Assembly (NCBI GenBank): GCA_025362495.1
Contig: JANYGI010000224.1
Location: 1-64,000 of the forward strand
DNA from: Byssovorax sp.
GTDB taxonomy: Bacteria; Myxococcota_A; Polyangia; Polyangiales; Polyangiaceae
Reading direction: 5' to 3'
Length of the DNA: 64,000 nucleotides
The notes beneath the pieces are model-generated. The model saw only the letters and a program-made list of their open reading frames with translations, searched no databases and was not told the origin of the DNA. The translations under genes were made by a program, and so were the position numbers. How positions within the stretch are numbered: position 1 is the stretch's first letter; every line of letters starts with the position of its first letter. Positions 34,911-44,900 of the stretch are shown in pieces.

Positions 34911-37061
34911 TCAGGGATCGTTGATCCGGACCATCGGACCACCGTTGATCTTCATGTCGCCTCCGGCCTTGACGGTGTGGTCTCCCGAGGCCGCGGCGAT
35001 GATGGTCACAGCCGTGAGGGTGATCGTCCCACCCTCGAGGAGGATGCTCGCGCCGCCGGGCGTGCGCAGCTCGATCCGATCGTGCTGGATCACCTGCGAG
35101 GTCCCGTCCGCCGCGCCCTCGCCCGGCGGCGCGACCATCACCACGTGCGATTGGCCAACGATGGTCGAGTCGATGGAGCCAATCTGCGTGGAGCGGCTCA
35201 CCCCGACGACCAGGCTGCGGTTCTTGCCGATAATCTCGCGCTCGTTCTCGCCGACCTGCTTGGTCCGGTTCTTCCCCACGGTGACGTCCTCGTTGCGTGA
35301 CACCTTGCGCGTCCGGTCACGCTCCACCTCCACGGTCTCGTCCCGACCGACCTTGCGCTTGCGGTCGCGATCGACCTCCAGGGTCTCGTCGTTGCCGACC
35401 TTGCGCTTGCGATCGTTGCCGACGTTCCGGGTCTCGTCGTTCCCGATGTCGTGCGTCTGGTCATTGCCAATCTTCGTGGCCTCGTCGTTCTTGACCAGCT
35501 TGTGCAGATCCTTCTCGGCCTGCATCCGCAGGAGCTCCTGGCCCACCGCGTCCTCGAACATCATCTCGTTGTACCCGCCGCCCCCGCCGGTCGAGTTGCT
35601 CTTCCATCCGCTCTGGGTCTTGTTCTCCGGGAGCGAATACGGTGTCTTCTGGAGGTTGGTGAAGACCCGCCCCACGATCACCGGCCGATCGGGATCACCG
35701 CCGAGGAAATCGACGATCACCTCTTGCCCGGTTCGCGGGAGGTTGGAGCCGCCGAACCCGGTGCCGCCCCAGGGCTGACTGACGTGGATCCAGCAGGAGG
35801 CGTGCTCGTCCATCGCGCCCTCGCGGTCCCAGTGGAAATGCACGCGGACGCGGCCGAACTCGTCGGTGTGGATCTCCTCGCCGGGCGGGCCGACGACGGT
35901 GGCGCTCTCCACCCCGTGGACCCGCGGCCTCGGCGTGGACAGCGGCGGGTGATACGGCTGCTCCGCGCTCACCGCCTCGCATCCATGGGTCCAGGTGGTG
36001 TCGTGGGTGCCTTCGAGCAAGCTGGCGATCACCAGCAGACGTCGCTTCGGCCCGAGCTCGCTCCGCGGGTGATCGAGGAACGAGAGGACGGCGCCGGGCG
36101 CCGGATCGATGGCGCTGGTGTCGAACGAGACCAGCCGCGCTGTTGCCCGCTTCGCCCCGAGGCGCCGCTCGGCGAGCTGGGCGCCGGCGGGCTCGTCGGC
36201 CCGGTACTTCCCGTGATCGTCTGCAAAGGGGGTGTCCTGACCGCGTGTGCTCTCGTAGACGAACGCCCCGGGTGCGTAGTGAAAGCGCTCGAGCCGGGCC
36301 TCGACCTCGGAGGTGGCCTTCGCCGAGGCGACGAGCGGATACGTCGCCGGGAGTCGGTAGTCGTGATCGCCGACGGTGTACTGGCCCGGCCGGACGCGGC
36401 GCTCGACCTGGACCCGGGTCACGTGCTCACGCTCGCTCACGGTGGGTTGATCGCGATAGGCGATGGGGGCGCGCGCGTCGTTGGCGTTCGGCGCGTCGGA
36501 GAGCACGAGCCGCGTCTCGACACCTCCAGTCTCGAAATAGAAGCTGACCCCGGCGTCCTCGAGCAGGCGGGAGAGGAAGCTGTAGTCGCTCTCTCCGTAC
36601 TGGACCCGATACTTGCGCTTCTTGTACTCCCGCGTGAGCTGCACCAGCGGCTCGATGCCCCACTCGCCCAGGACCGCCGTCGCGATGTCGATCTCGCTCA
36701 GGTGCTGATAGATGCGGTGGTTGCGCCGCTGCGTGGCGAGCCAGAGCGCGGGGACCAGGGTGAGCTCGTAGGTGGAGAGTCCATCCGGAGCCGCCGCGGT
36801 CTGCCTCAGATCCTTGCAGACCCCGTCGAACCGCCGCTCGGTCTCTCGCCGCGCGCCGCCGCGGAGGAGCAGGCGCATCGGGCGCCCCACCACGCGCTCG
36901 AAGTCGAGGTCGGGGTTCTCCGAGCGCACCTCGAGGCTGATCTCGAAGAGCGAGGAGATCCTCTCCTTGATCAGGAAGCGGCGGACGTCGAGCGCGTCGC
37001 CCGAGGCGACCGTCACCTCGAGCCTCTGGATCGTCGGCATCTCATCGCTGAGTTGATTCAT
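34911..37061 (-). CDS. VgrG spike protein with long charged beta-helix
   Basis: This canonical 716-residue VgrG has gp27-like motifs (TQRRNHRIYQHLSEIDIATAVL, LLEDAGVSFYFETGG) and the OB fold (DEFGRVRVHFHWDREG). An unusually regular charged needle follows, in which GNDxT, VDRDRKRKVGRDE and VERDRTRKVSRNE units alternate with a period of about eight residues. A compact C-terminus ends MKINGGPMVRINDP. It lacks the zinc ribbons of the other two VgrGs. ATG 37061 is chosen; Met8 is an alternative. It shares its operon with the 241-residue protein upstream and the PAAR-protease downstream. Confidence 0.9.
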   Translation of the reverse strand: MNQLSDEMPTIQRLEVTVASGDALDVRRFLIKERISSLFEISLEVRSENPDLDFERVVGRPMRLLLRGGARRETERRFDGVCKDLRQTAAAPDGLSTYELTLVPALWLATQRRNHRIYQHLSEIDIATAVLGEWGIEPLVQLTREYKKRKYRVQYGESDYSFLSRLLEDAGVSFYFETGGVETRLVLSDAPNANDARAPIAYRDQPTVSEREHVTRVQVERRVRPGQYTVGDHDYRLPATYPLVASAKATSEVEARLERFHYAPGAFVYESTRGQDTPFADDHGKYRADEPAGAQLAERRLGAKRATARLVSFDTSAIDPAPGAVLSFLDHPRSELGPKRRLLVIASLLEGTHDTTWTHGCEAVSAEQPYHPPLSTPRPRVHGVESATVVGPPGEEIHTDEFGRVRVHFHWDREGAMDEHASCWIHVSQPWGGTGFGGSNLPRTGQEVIVDFLGGDPDRPVIVGRVFTNLQKTPYSLPENKTQSGWKSNSTGGGGGYNEMMFEDAVGQELLRMQAEKDLHKLVKNDEATKIGNDQTHDIGNDETRNVGNDRKRKVGNDETLEVDRDRKRKVGRDETVEVERDRTRKVSRNEDVTVGKNRTKQVGENEREIIGKNRSLVVGVSRSTQIGSIDSTIVGQSHVVMVAPPGEGAADGTSQVIQHDRIELRTPGGASILLEGGTITLTAVTIIAAASGDHTVKAGGDMKINGGPMVRINDP
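35220..35510 (-). repeat. Degenerate tandem repeats encoding the VgrG needle
   Basis: Imperfect ~24-bp units encode an eight-residue beta-helix periodicity with the recurring pattern Val-Gly-x-Asp-Glu/Arg. DNA is less conserved than protein, so the repeat is under structural selection. Confidence 0.7.
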
Positions 37062-37095
37062 GATCGGCTGTGCTCCACGGGAGAGAGGTTGTCAT

Positions 37096-37821
37096 CTACG
37101 CTTCGCGCGCCGCCTCGATCGCGGCGAGCACCATCTTTCCAAGCGTGGCGTCGGCGGCGATTCTACCGATCCACACCCGCTGTATTCGAACCATGGCGCC
37201 GCTCGGCAAGGAGAGCGCCGCGAGCTCGGCGGCCATCGTGCCGCGCTCGAGGGCGATAGCGAGCCGAGCATACTCCTCGACACCGATAGGCCCCCTCTCG
37301 CGCTCGAGCTGCGCGACATAGGCCGCATCGTGGCGCGCCAGGAGCGAGCCTCTCCCGCGACACTCCTCGGCGCGGATCGCGGCCGACCAGCGGCTCTCCA
37401 GCGCGGCCCAGGTCGCGGCGTCGAGCGCGTGAGCGTCGAGGATCTCCAGGGCGGCGTGCCTGCTCCGCGCGATCGAGGCGGCGATCACCGCGCAGCGCTC
37501 GAGAGGGTACGAGGTGCTCACGAGCGCGCCCTCGCTGTTCGACGGCTGAAAGGGGAGCACTGGCGCGGTCGGGAGCGCGCCGGCCGGCGTCGCCGTATCC
37601 TCTTCGTCGAGGAGGAAGCGAGTCGCGGCGCGGGCGCGGACGTCGATCGGGATCGGCGCGGTGATCTCTTCCTCTTCCACCTCGGCCGAGGACGGCTGAA
37701 ACGGGAGCGCCTCTCCCGTCGACGCTCCGGAGAACGACACGGTGATCTCGGCGTCGACGTTGACGATGGCCAGGCGAGGCCGCGGCGCTCCAGCGCGGTT
37801 TGCAGTGGTTGGCGAGTGCAT
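37096..37821 (-). CDS. T6SS-island hypothetical protein with LPFQPS motifs
   Basis: The 241-residue protein has an N-terminal ~95 residues that are disordered and contain two copies of LPFQPS, each followed by Ser/Glu. The C-terminal ~140 residues are helical: CAVIAASIARSRHAALEIL, then SLLARHDAAYVAQLERERGPI and SGAMVRIQRVWIGRIAAD. A similar LPFxP motif occurs in the DUF2169 protein, so this may be a T6SS cargo-loading factor. It is first in the operon with VgrG and the PAAR-protease. The start codon is uncertain because a sigma54-like promoter ends two or three bases before ATG 37821. Confidence 0.6.
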   Translation of the reverse strand: MHSPTTANRAGAPRPRLAIVNVDAEITVSFSGASTGEALPFQPSSAEVEEEEITAPIPIDVRARAATRFLLDEEDTATPAGALPTAPVLPFQPSNSEGALVSTSYPLERCAVIAASIARSRHAALEILDAHALDAATWAALESRWSAAIRAEECRGRGSLLARHDAAYVAQLERERGPIGVEEYARLAIALERGTMAAELAALSLPSGAMVRIQRVWIGRIAADATLGKMVLAAIEAAREA

Positions 37822-37833
37822 GAGAAACCCGTC

Positions 37834-37849
37834 AGCAAGATACCTGCCA
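37834..37849 (-). promoter_or_regulatory. Predicted sigma54 promoter of the third VgrG operon
   Basis: On the minus strand TGGCAG-GTATC-TTGCT has exact GG-N10-GC spacing and a perfect TTGCT -12 box. The predicted start (~37823) would leave almost no leader before ATG 37821. Confidence 0.5.
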
Positions 37850-38018
37850 CGGGATCTCGATCACGCCCCGCGGAGGACCGCGCTGGCGGCGAGATGTCGA
37901 TGTACGTTACCAAGCTGCGCATATTTTCCCGCGCGGAGGAGGCGCTCGTCGGTCCGAAGAGAAGGCTACAACGGCCACAATCGAGGGCGATCTTCACGGT
38001 CCACCCGCCTCGCGCACA

Positions 38019-38034
38019 TGGTAACGATGGATCC
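38019..38034 (+). promoter_or_regulatory. Motif TGGTAACGATGGATCC (candidate operator, copy 1)
   Basis: This is identical over 16 bases to copies at 61183-61198 and, inverted, 63717-63732. It lies in the divergent region between the T6SS gene at 37821 and the lipoprotein gene at 38213 that precedes the lipid-synthase cluster. Confidence 0.5.
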
Positions 38035-38072
38035 GGTGGATGGATAGTTTTTGATCCATCCACCGGATCCAT
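38027..38072. repeat. Perfect 19-bp inverted repeat with 8-base loop
   Basis: Arms 38027-38045 and 38054-38072 are exact reverse complements built on ATGGATCCGGTGGATGGAT, with loop AGTTTTTG. It overlaps the motif at 38019-38034. With divergent genes on both sides and no U-tract after the stem, an operator or structured leader is more likely than a terminator. Confidence 0.85.
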
Positions 38073-38212
38073 TGCCGTCCCGCGCTCGCCGGAATCGTGC
38101 AGTCGAGCGTGAAACCCGGCTCCCTGGCTCGTGGCGCGAACCGTGCTTGGAGGGGAGTAGCGACGACTCGAGCGCTTCCAGACCACCACCGTACGACGAT
38201 CAGGAGACTGCC

Positions 38213-38911
38213 ATGAAGAACAATGCGCTCACGTACTGCCGCGCCTTGCTGGGATTCGGTGTCTTCACCGGCCTGACGATGATGGGGTGTGGCTCCACCG
38301 ACCCGGCCGGCGGCGGGGGTAAGAGCGAGGGATCCTCGAGCGATGCCACCTCGACGGGAGGCGAAGGATCGAGCGTCAGCTCCGCGGGGAGCGGCGAGGT
38401 CACGAGCGGATCGGCCGCCGCTGGCGGCAGCGGGAGCGGGACGGCGTGCCCAGGGCTCGGTGATCCGTGCTCCGCGTGCGCCGCGGACCAGTGCTCGGAT
38501 ACCTACTGTGCTTGCCAGGGCGACGCGGGCTGCGTGGCGCTGATCCAGTGCTCTCGGAAGTGCCCCCTCGGCGACACCGCCTGTGCGCAGACGTGTTTGA
38601 GCGCGAACCCTGGCGCCGTGTCGGAAGCGCTCTTGCTCGATGACTGCGCGGCGCGGTCGTGCGCGGTCGCGTGCCCCGGCACAGCGCAGCTCACCTCGTG
38701 CCAGATCTGCCTCTTCAAGGGCTGCGCGCCGGCGATGAACACCTGTCTTGCCAGCGCGGAGTGCGCCGCGCTCCTGCAGTGCGCGCAAGCGTGCGTGTCC
38801 GGGGATCTGGCCTGCGCCGTCGGCTGCGCCGACCAGCACCCCGGAGGCGTCGAGGACGTCGAGGCCGTGCAGAGCTGTTCGGGGGGTCCTTGCAGCGCAG
38901 AGTGCCAGTGA
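38213..38911 (+). CDS. Cys-rich lipoprotein upstream of lipid-synthase cluster
   Basis: The 232-residue protein starts at ATG 38213 after CAGGAGAC. The signal ends in a Met-Met-Gly-Cys lipobox. A ~50-residue Gly/Ser linker is followed by a region with about two dozen Cys in recurring C-x2-C, C-x3-C and C-x4-C spacing (CSACAADQCSDTYCAC; CQICLFKGC), similar to other myxobacterial Cys-rich surface proteins. No catalytic site is evident. It lies 60 bases before the synthase and may share its transcript. Confidence 0.7.
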   Translation: MKNNALTYCRALLGFGVFTGLTMMGCGSTDPAGGGGKSEGSSSDATSTGGEGSSVSSAGSGEVTSGSAAAGGSGSGTACPGLGDPCSACAADQCSDTYCACQGDAGCVALIQCSRKCPLGDTACAQTCLSANPGAVSEALLLDDCAARSCAVACPGTAQLTSCQICLFKGCAPAMNTCLASAECAALLQCAQACVSGDLACAVGCADQHPGGVEDVEAVQSCSGGPCSAECQ

Positions 38912-38971
38912 CGGAAGCCGCGATGTCGCACGAGAGGTCATCGATCCGCCCGCGGGCGGAGGAGAACGCAG

Positions 38972-41900
38972 ATGAATGATCACGGCCAGGCCAGCGGACC
39001 AATCAAGGGTGACGGCGCTCCCCACACGATGATTCTCGGGCTCTGCCCGCTCGAGCACCCCGACGCTCGGCTGGTGATCGCCCTGGGCCGCGCCGGGGCG
39101 GTGGGGATCCTCGATCTGGGCCGCGACGTAGGGCGCGCCCGCGCGGCGCTGGACTTCGCGCAGCGCGAGGCGACGCGAGGCTTCGGCGTGCGCATCCCCG
39201 AGGGCGTGAGCTGGGATCCAGCCGATCTACCGGCCGGTGTGCACACCGTGGTCGTCGGCGCCGGCCGCTCTTTCGCGGCCTTCCGGCCCCGCGCGGTGCT
39301 GGTGCAAGTGACCTCGGTGGACGAGGCGGTCGCCGCGGAGAACGCCGGCGCCGACGGGCTGATCGTCAAGGGCGCGGAGAGCGGTGGGCGCGTCGGCGCC
39401 GAGACGTCGTTCGTGCTCTTCCAGCGCGTCGTCGCCGCGGTGAAGGCGCCGATCTGGGTCCAGGGCGGCGTCGGCCTGCACACCGCCGCCGCGTGCGTCG
39501 CCGGGGGCGCGGCGGGCGTGGTGCTCGACGCGCAGCTCGCCCTCGTGCGCGAGTCGACGCTGCCGGACGCGGTCAAGTCGGCGCTCCGGGCGATGGATGG
39601 CAGCGAGACGGTGGTCCTCGGCGGACACCGGCTCTTCACGCGCCCGGATCTCCCCGTGGCGCGCCTCAAGGCAGCCATCACCGAGGGGATACGCGGCATC
39701 GACGCGGCGGAGATCCTCCCGCGCCTCGGCGGCGCCGATCTCCAGCGCTGCTTCCTCCCGGCGGGCCAGGACGCTGCGTTCGCGCGGCCCCTTTCGGATC
39801 GTTTTCGTACGGCCGGCGGGATCGTTCACGCGATCCGGGCCGCGGTCGACGAGCACCTCCAGCAGGCGCGCGAGGCGCGGCCGCTCGCGGCGGGCGCTCC
39901 GCTCGCGGCGGGCCACAGCGTGCGTTACCCGGTGATTCAAGGCCCGATGACCCGCGTGAGCGATCGCGCGGCCTTCGCCGACGCAGTGTCGCGCGCGGGC
40001 GGGCTGCCCTTCCTGGCGCTCTCGCTCCTCGGCGGCGACGAGGTGCGCGCGCTGCTCGGCGAGACGCGGGCGCTCCTCGGCGATCGCCCGTTCGGCGTGG
40101 GGTTGCTCGGCTTCGCGCCCGAGGCGCTGAGGGCCGAGCAGCTCGCGGTGATCGCCGAGGAGCCGCCCGCGGTGGCAATCCTCGCCGGCGGTCGACCTGC
40201 GCAGGCGCAGCGGCTCGAGGCCCAGGGGACGGAGGTGTACCTGCACGTGCCCTCGCCGGGCCTGCTCGATCTGTTCCTCCAGGAGGGCGCGCGGCGCTTC
40301 GTGTTCGAGGGTCGCGAGTGCGGAGGCCACGTCGGGCCGCGCACGAGCTTCGTGCTCTGGGAGGCGCAGATCGAGCGGCTTCTGGCGTTCGAGGCGCCGG
40401 GCGAGCTCGCGGTGCTCTTCGCCGGCGGCATCCACGACGCGCGATCGGCGGCGATGGTCGCGGCGATGGCGGCCCCGCTCGCGGCCCGCGGCGCGCGCGT
40501 CGGCGTCGTGATGGGGACGGCGTACCTCTTCACCCACGAGGCCGTGAGCTCGGGCGCGATCCAGCCTGGCTTCCAGGACGCGGCGCTCGCCTGCGAGCGG
40601 ACCGTGCTCCTGGAGACGGCGCCCGGCCACGCGACCCGCTGCGTCGAGACGGACTACGTGCGCGCCTTCGCCGACGAGAAGCGCAGGCTCACGGACGGAG
40701 GAAAGAGCGCCGAGGAGACGTGGGCCGCGCTGGAGCAGCTCAACCTCGGGCGCCTCCGCGTCGCCGCGAAGGGCCTGCGCCGCGAGGGATCGGGGCTCGT
40801 CCCGGTCGACGCCGGCACGCAGCGCCGCGAGGGCATGTTCATGATCGGCCAGATCGCGGCGCTCCGCGGCGTGGTCGTCGGGATGGAGGACCTGCACCGC
40901 GATGTCACCGAAGGCGCGACGGCGCGGATCGCGGCGACGGCCCCTCGCGAGGTCGCCGCGCCGAAGCCCGCGCCGGTCGACGTCGCCATCGTCGGCATGT
41001 CCTGCATTTTCCCTGGCGCGACGGATCTCGAAGAGTTCTGGGCCAACGTCGTCGGCGGTCGGGATCTCGTCACCGAGGTCCCGAAGGAGCGCTGGAGCAC
41101 GGAGCTCTACTTCGATCCGACCGGCACCGGCGGCGATCAGAAGACCTGCTCGCGCTGGGGTGCGTTCCTCCCGCCGACGGCCTTCGATCCGCTCGCCCAC
41201 GGCATCCCGCCGCGCTCGCTCGGCTCCATCGATCCGGTGCAGCTCCTCAGCCTCGAGGTCGCGGGGCGCGCCCTCGCCGACGCGGGCTACGCGACCCGGA
41301 GCTTCGATCGCAGCCGCGCCTCGGTGATCTTCGGCGCCGAGGGCGGGACGGATCTCGGCTCGGCCTACGGCTTCCGCGCGCTCTACCCGCAGTACGCGGG
41401 CGCGATCCCGAAGGAGCTCGATGAGCATCTGCCCCGCCTGAGCGAAGACTCGTTTCCCGGCGTGCTCGCCAACGTGATCGCCGGCCGCATCGCCAACCGG
41501 CTCGATCTCCGCGGCGTCAACTACACGGTCGACGCGGCCTGCGCGAGCTCGCTCGCCGCGCTCGATCTCGGCGTGAAGGAGCTCAGCCTCGGCACTTCGG
41601 ATCTGGTGCTGTGCGGCGGCGCCGATCTCCACAACGGCATCCACGACTACCTGATGTTCGCGAGCGTCCATGCGCTCTCGCCGACGGGCGCGTGCCGGCC
41701 CTTCTCCGCGAGCGCCGACGGCATCGTCCTCGGCGAGGGCGTGGCCTGCCTGGTGCTGAAGCGGCTCGCCGACGCCGAGCGCGACGGAGATCGCGTCTAC
41801 GCGGTGATCAAGTCCGTGGCGGGCAGCAGCGACGGTCGCAGCCTCGGCCTCACCGCGCCGAGGAAAGAAGGGCAAACGCTCGCGCTCGAGCGCGCCTACC

Positions 41901-44900
41901 GCGCCGCGGGGGTCTCGCCCGCGGACGTGGGCCTGGTGGAGGCGCACGGCACCGGCACGGTGGTCGGCGACCGCGCCGAGCTCGGCGCGCTCACCGAGGT
42001 GTTCACGCGCGCCGGCGCTCTCCCGGGCGCGACGACGCTGGGCTCGGTCAAGTCGCAGATCGGTCACACGAAGTGCGCGGCCGGTCTGGCGGGGCTGATC
42101 AAAGCGGCCCTGTCGCTCCATCGGCGCGCGCTGCCCCCGACGCTGCACCTGTCCGCGATCAACGCCGCGCACGATGCCGCGGTGAGCCCGTTCGTGTTCA
42201 GCAACGCGGCGCGCCCGTGGCCCGCCGAGGGCCGGCGCCTCGCCGGGGTGAGCGCGTTCGGCTTCGGAGGGACGAATTTCCACGCCGTGCTCGCGGCCTA
42301 CGAGGGCGCCGACGATCCAGCGTCGGGCCTCGGGCGCTGGCCGGCGGAGCTGTTCCTGATCCGCGCGGCCGATCGCGCGGGCGCCGTCGCGCAGCTCGAC
42401 AAGCTCGACGCGCTCCTCGCCACCGCGGATCCGCTCCGCGCGCCGCTGCGCCTCGCGGACCTCGCTCGGCGCGTCTCGACGGGCAGCCGGACCGAGGCCG
42501 TTCAGGTGGCGATCGTGGCGACGAGCCTGGACGATCTCCGCGCCAAGCTGGGCAAGGCGCGGACGTTCACGACCGATCCTCGCGGGGTGCTCACGCCGCG
42601 CGACGCGACCGCCGGCGGCCCCGGCAAGGTAGCGTTCCTGTTCCCCGGCCAGGGCAGCCAGCGCCCCGGGATGCTCGCCGATCTCTTCGTGGCGTTCCCG
42701 CGGTTGCAGCGGCTGCTCACGCTCGATCCCGGCGCCGCGGCGCGGATGTTCCCCGCGCTCGCGATCACCGACGAAGAGCGCGCCGCGCAGGTCGCGGCGC
42801 TCACCGACACCCGCGTCGCGCAGCCGGCCCTCGGGATCGCGGCGCTGGCGATCGGCGCGATCCTCCGCGCGCTGGGGATCGAGGCCGACATGGCCGGCGG
42901 TCACAGCTACGGCGAGCTCTGCGCGCTCCAGTGCGCGGGCGCGGTGGGCGAGGGGGATCTGATCCGCCTCAGCGCGGCCCGGGGCGCGGCGATCCTCGCG
43001 TCGTCCGGCGGCGAGGCCGGGACGATGGCCGCGGTGTCCGCCGCGCCCGGGGAGATCGCCCCGCTGCTCGAGGGCCTCGATCGCGTGGTCGTCGCCAACC
43101 ACAACGCGCCGGATCAGTCGGTGATCGCCGGCCCGATCGCCGCGGTGAGCGAGGCGGGGACCCGCCTTTCCGCCGCCGGCTTCATGACCCGCGCCATCCC
43201 GGTGGCCTGCGCGTTTCACAGCCCGCTGGTGGCCGGCGCGAGCGCGCTCTTCGCGGCGCACCTCGTCGGCGTCTCCCTCGCGGCGCCGACGTTGCCGGTG
43301 TTCTCCAACGTCAACGCGGCGCCCTACCCGGACGATGCGGAGGCCGTGCGGCGGATGCTGGCCGAGCACGTGGCGCTGCCGGTGCGCTTCGTCGACCAGA
43401 TCGAGGCCATGTACGCGGGCGGCGCGCGCACCTTCGTGGAGGTCGGCGCGGGGAGCGTGCTCACCGGGCTCGTCGGCAAGATCCTCGCGGGCCGACCGCA
43501 CCTCGCCGTGGCCTGCGATCTACGCGGCGCTTCGACGCTGGAGCAGCTCCTTCGCGCCGTGGCGGAGCTCGCCGTCGCTGGCCTGCCGATCGACGCGACC
43601 GCGCTCTTCGCGGGGCGCGACGGCCGGGCGATCGATCTCGACGCCGCGGCGTCCCTCCGCGTCCCGGCCTCGACGTGGATCGTCGACGGCCGCGCCGCGC
43701 GACCGCTCGACGGCGAGCCGCCTCCGGGCTCGCTCCGGCCTGTGACGGGGCCGGTGGTCATCCCCGTCTCCGCGCCCGCGGGCGACCGCGAGGGCGCGGT
43801 GCTCGAGTACCTGCGCTCGACGCGCGAGATCATCGAGGCGCAACGCCAGGTGATGCTGGGTCTCCTCGGCTCCGCGTCCGGATCGGTCGAGGGCCCCGCG
43901 ACGCGACGCGACGCCGCACCGACGTCCGCCCCACGCACCGTGCCGTCCGCTCGCCAGGCGAGCTCGCTGGCTGCGCCGCCGACGCTCCCCGTCGCGCGCG
44001 CGCCTGGCCTGCCGAGCGAGGCCGGCCAGTGGCAGCGCGAGCTCGAGCGAAGCGCGGGCACCTCATCGGCCGCCGCGCCGGCTGCGCGCGGCTTGCAGCA
44101 GGCGCTGCTCTCCATCGTCAGCGATCGCACCGGCTACCCGGTCGAGATGCTCGATCTCGATCTCAACCTCGAGGCCGAGCTCAGCATCGACTCGATCAAG
44201 CGGATCGAGATCCTCGGCGCCCTCGGCAACGAGCTCGGCATCAAGAAGGGCGAGCGGCGCGTGCTGGAGCAGCTCGCGACGATGAAGACGCTGCGGGCGA
44301 TCATCACGGTCCTGGAGCAGCAGCTCGCCGCGCCGTCGACCCCGGCGCCCGCGGCGAAGACCCTGCCGCCCGACGATGCCGCGGTCGCGCCGCGCTCCGG
44401 CGTGAAGCTCCGCGCCGGGGCCGTCGAGACGATCCCCGACACGATCGCGGTGCCCGGCGGAGTTCGTCGCTACGTGCTCACGGTCGAGGATGCGCCCGTC
44501 GCGGGGGCCTCGACTTCGGTTGCGATCGCGGGGCGGCGCTTCGCGATCACCCGGGATCGGAGCGGCGTCGCCGAGGCGCTCGTCGCGCTGCTTGGCTCGC
44601 GCGGGGCCGCGGCTTCGTTGATCGAGCCCGGCCAGCGCGTCGCGGACATCGATGGCCTGGTGCACCTCGCCTCGTTCGACGCGAGCGCCGCCGCGCCGGA
44701 CGCGTCGCTCGGCGCTGTGAAAGAGCTCTTCGATCGCACCCGCGAGGCCGTCGCCGCGGGCGCGACGATGATCCTCGCGGCGACGCACCTCGGCGCTCCC
44801 TTCGGCCCCGAGGCGGCGCGGCCTCGCCCCGGTACGGCGGGCCTGCTCAAGAGCCTCGCTCGCGAGCGCCCGGATCTCGTGGTGCGCAGCGTCGAGCTCG

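Noticed and set aside
38027..38072. Hairpin as a Rho-independent terminator
   Set aside because: Flanking genes diverge from it and no T-tract follows the stem.
39227..43501. 1424-codon open frame antisense to the first synthase
   Set aside because: It is a high-GC shadow: Arg/Ala/His/Glu-rich, no domains, and it covers a gene with clear KS and AT motifs.
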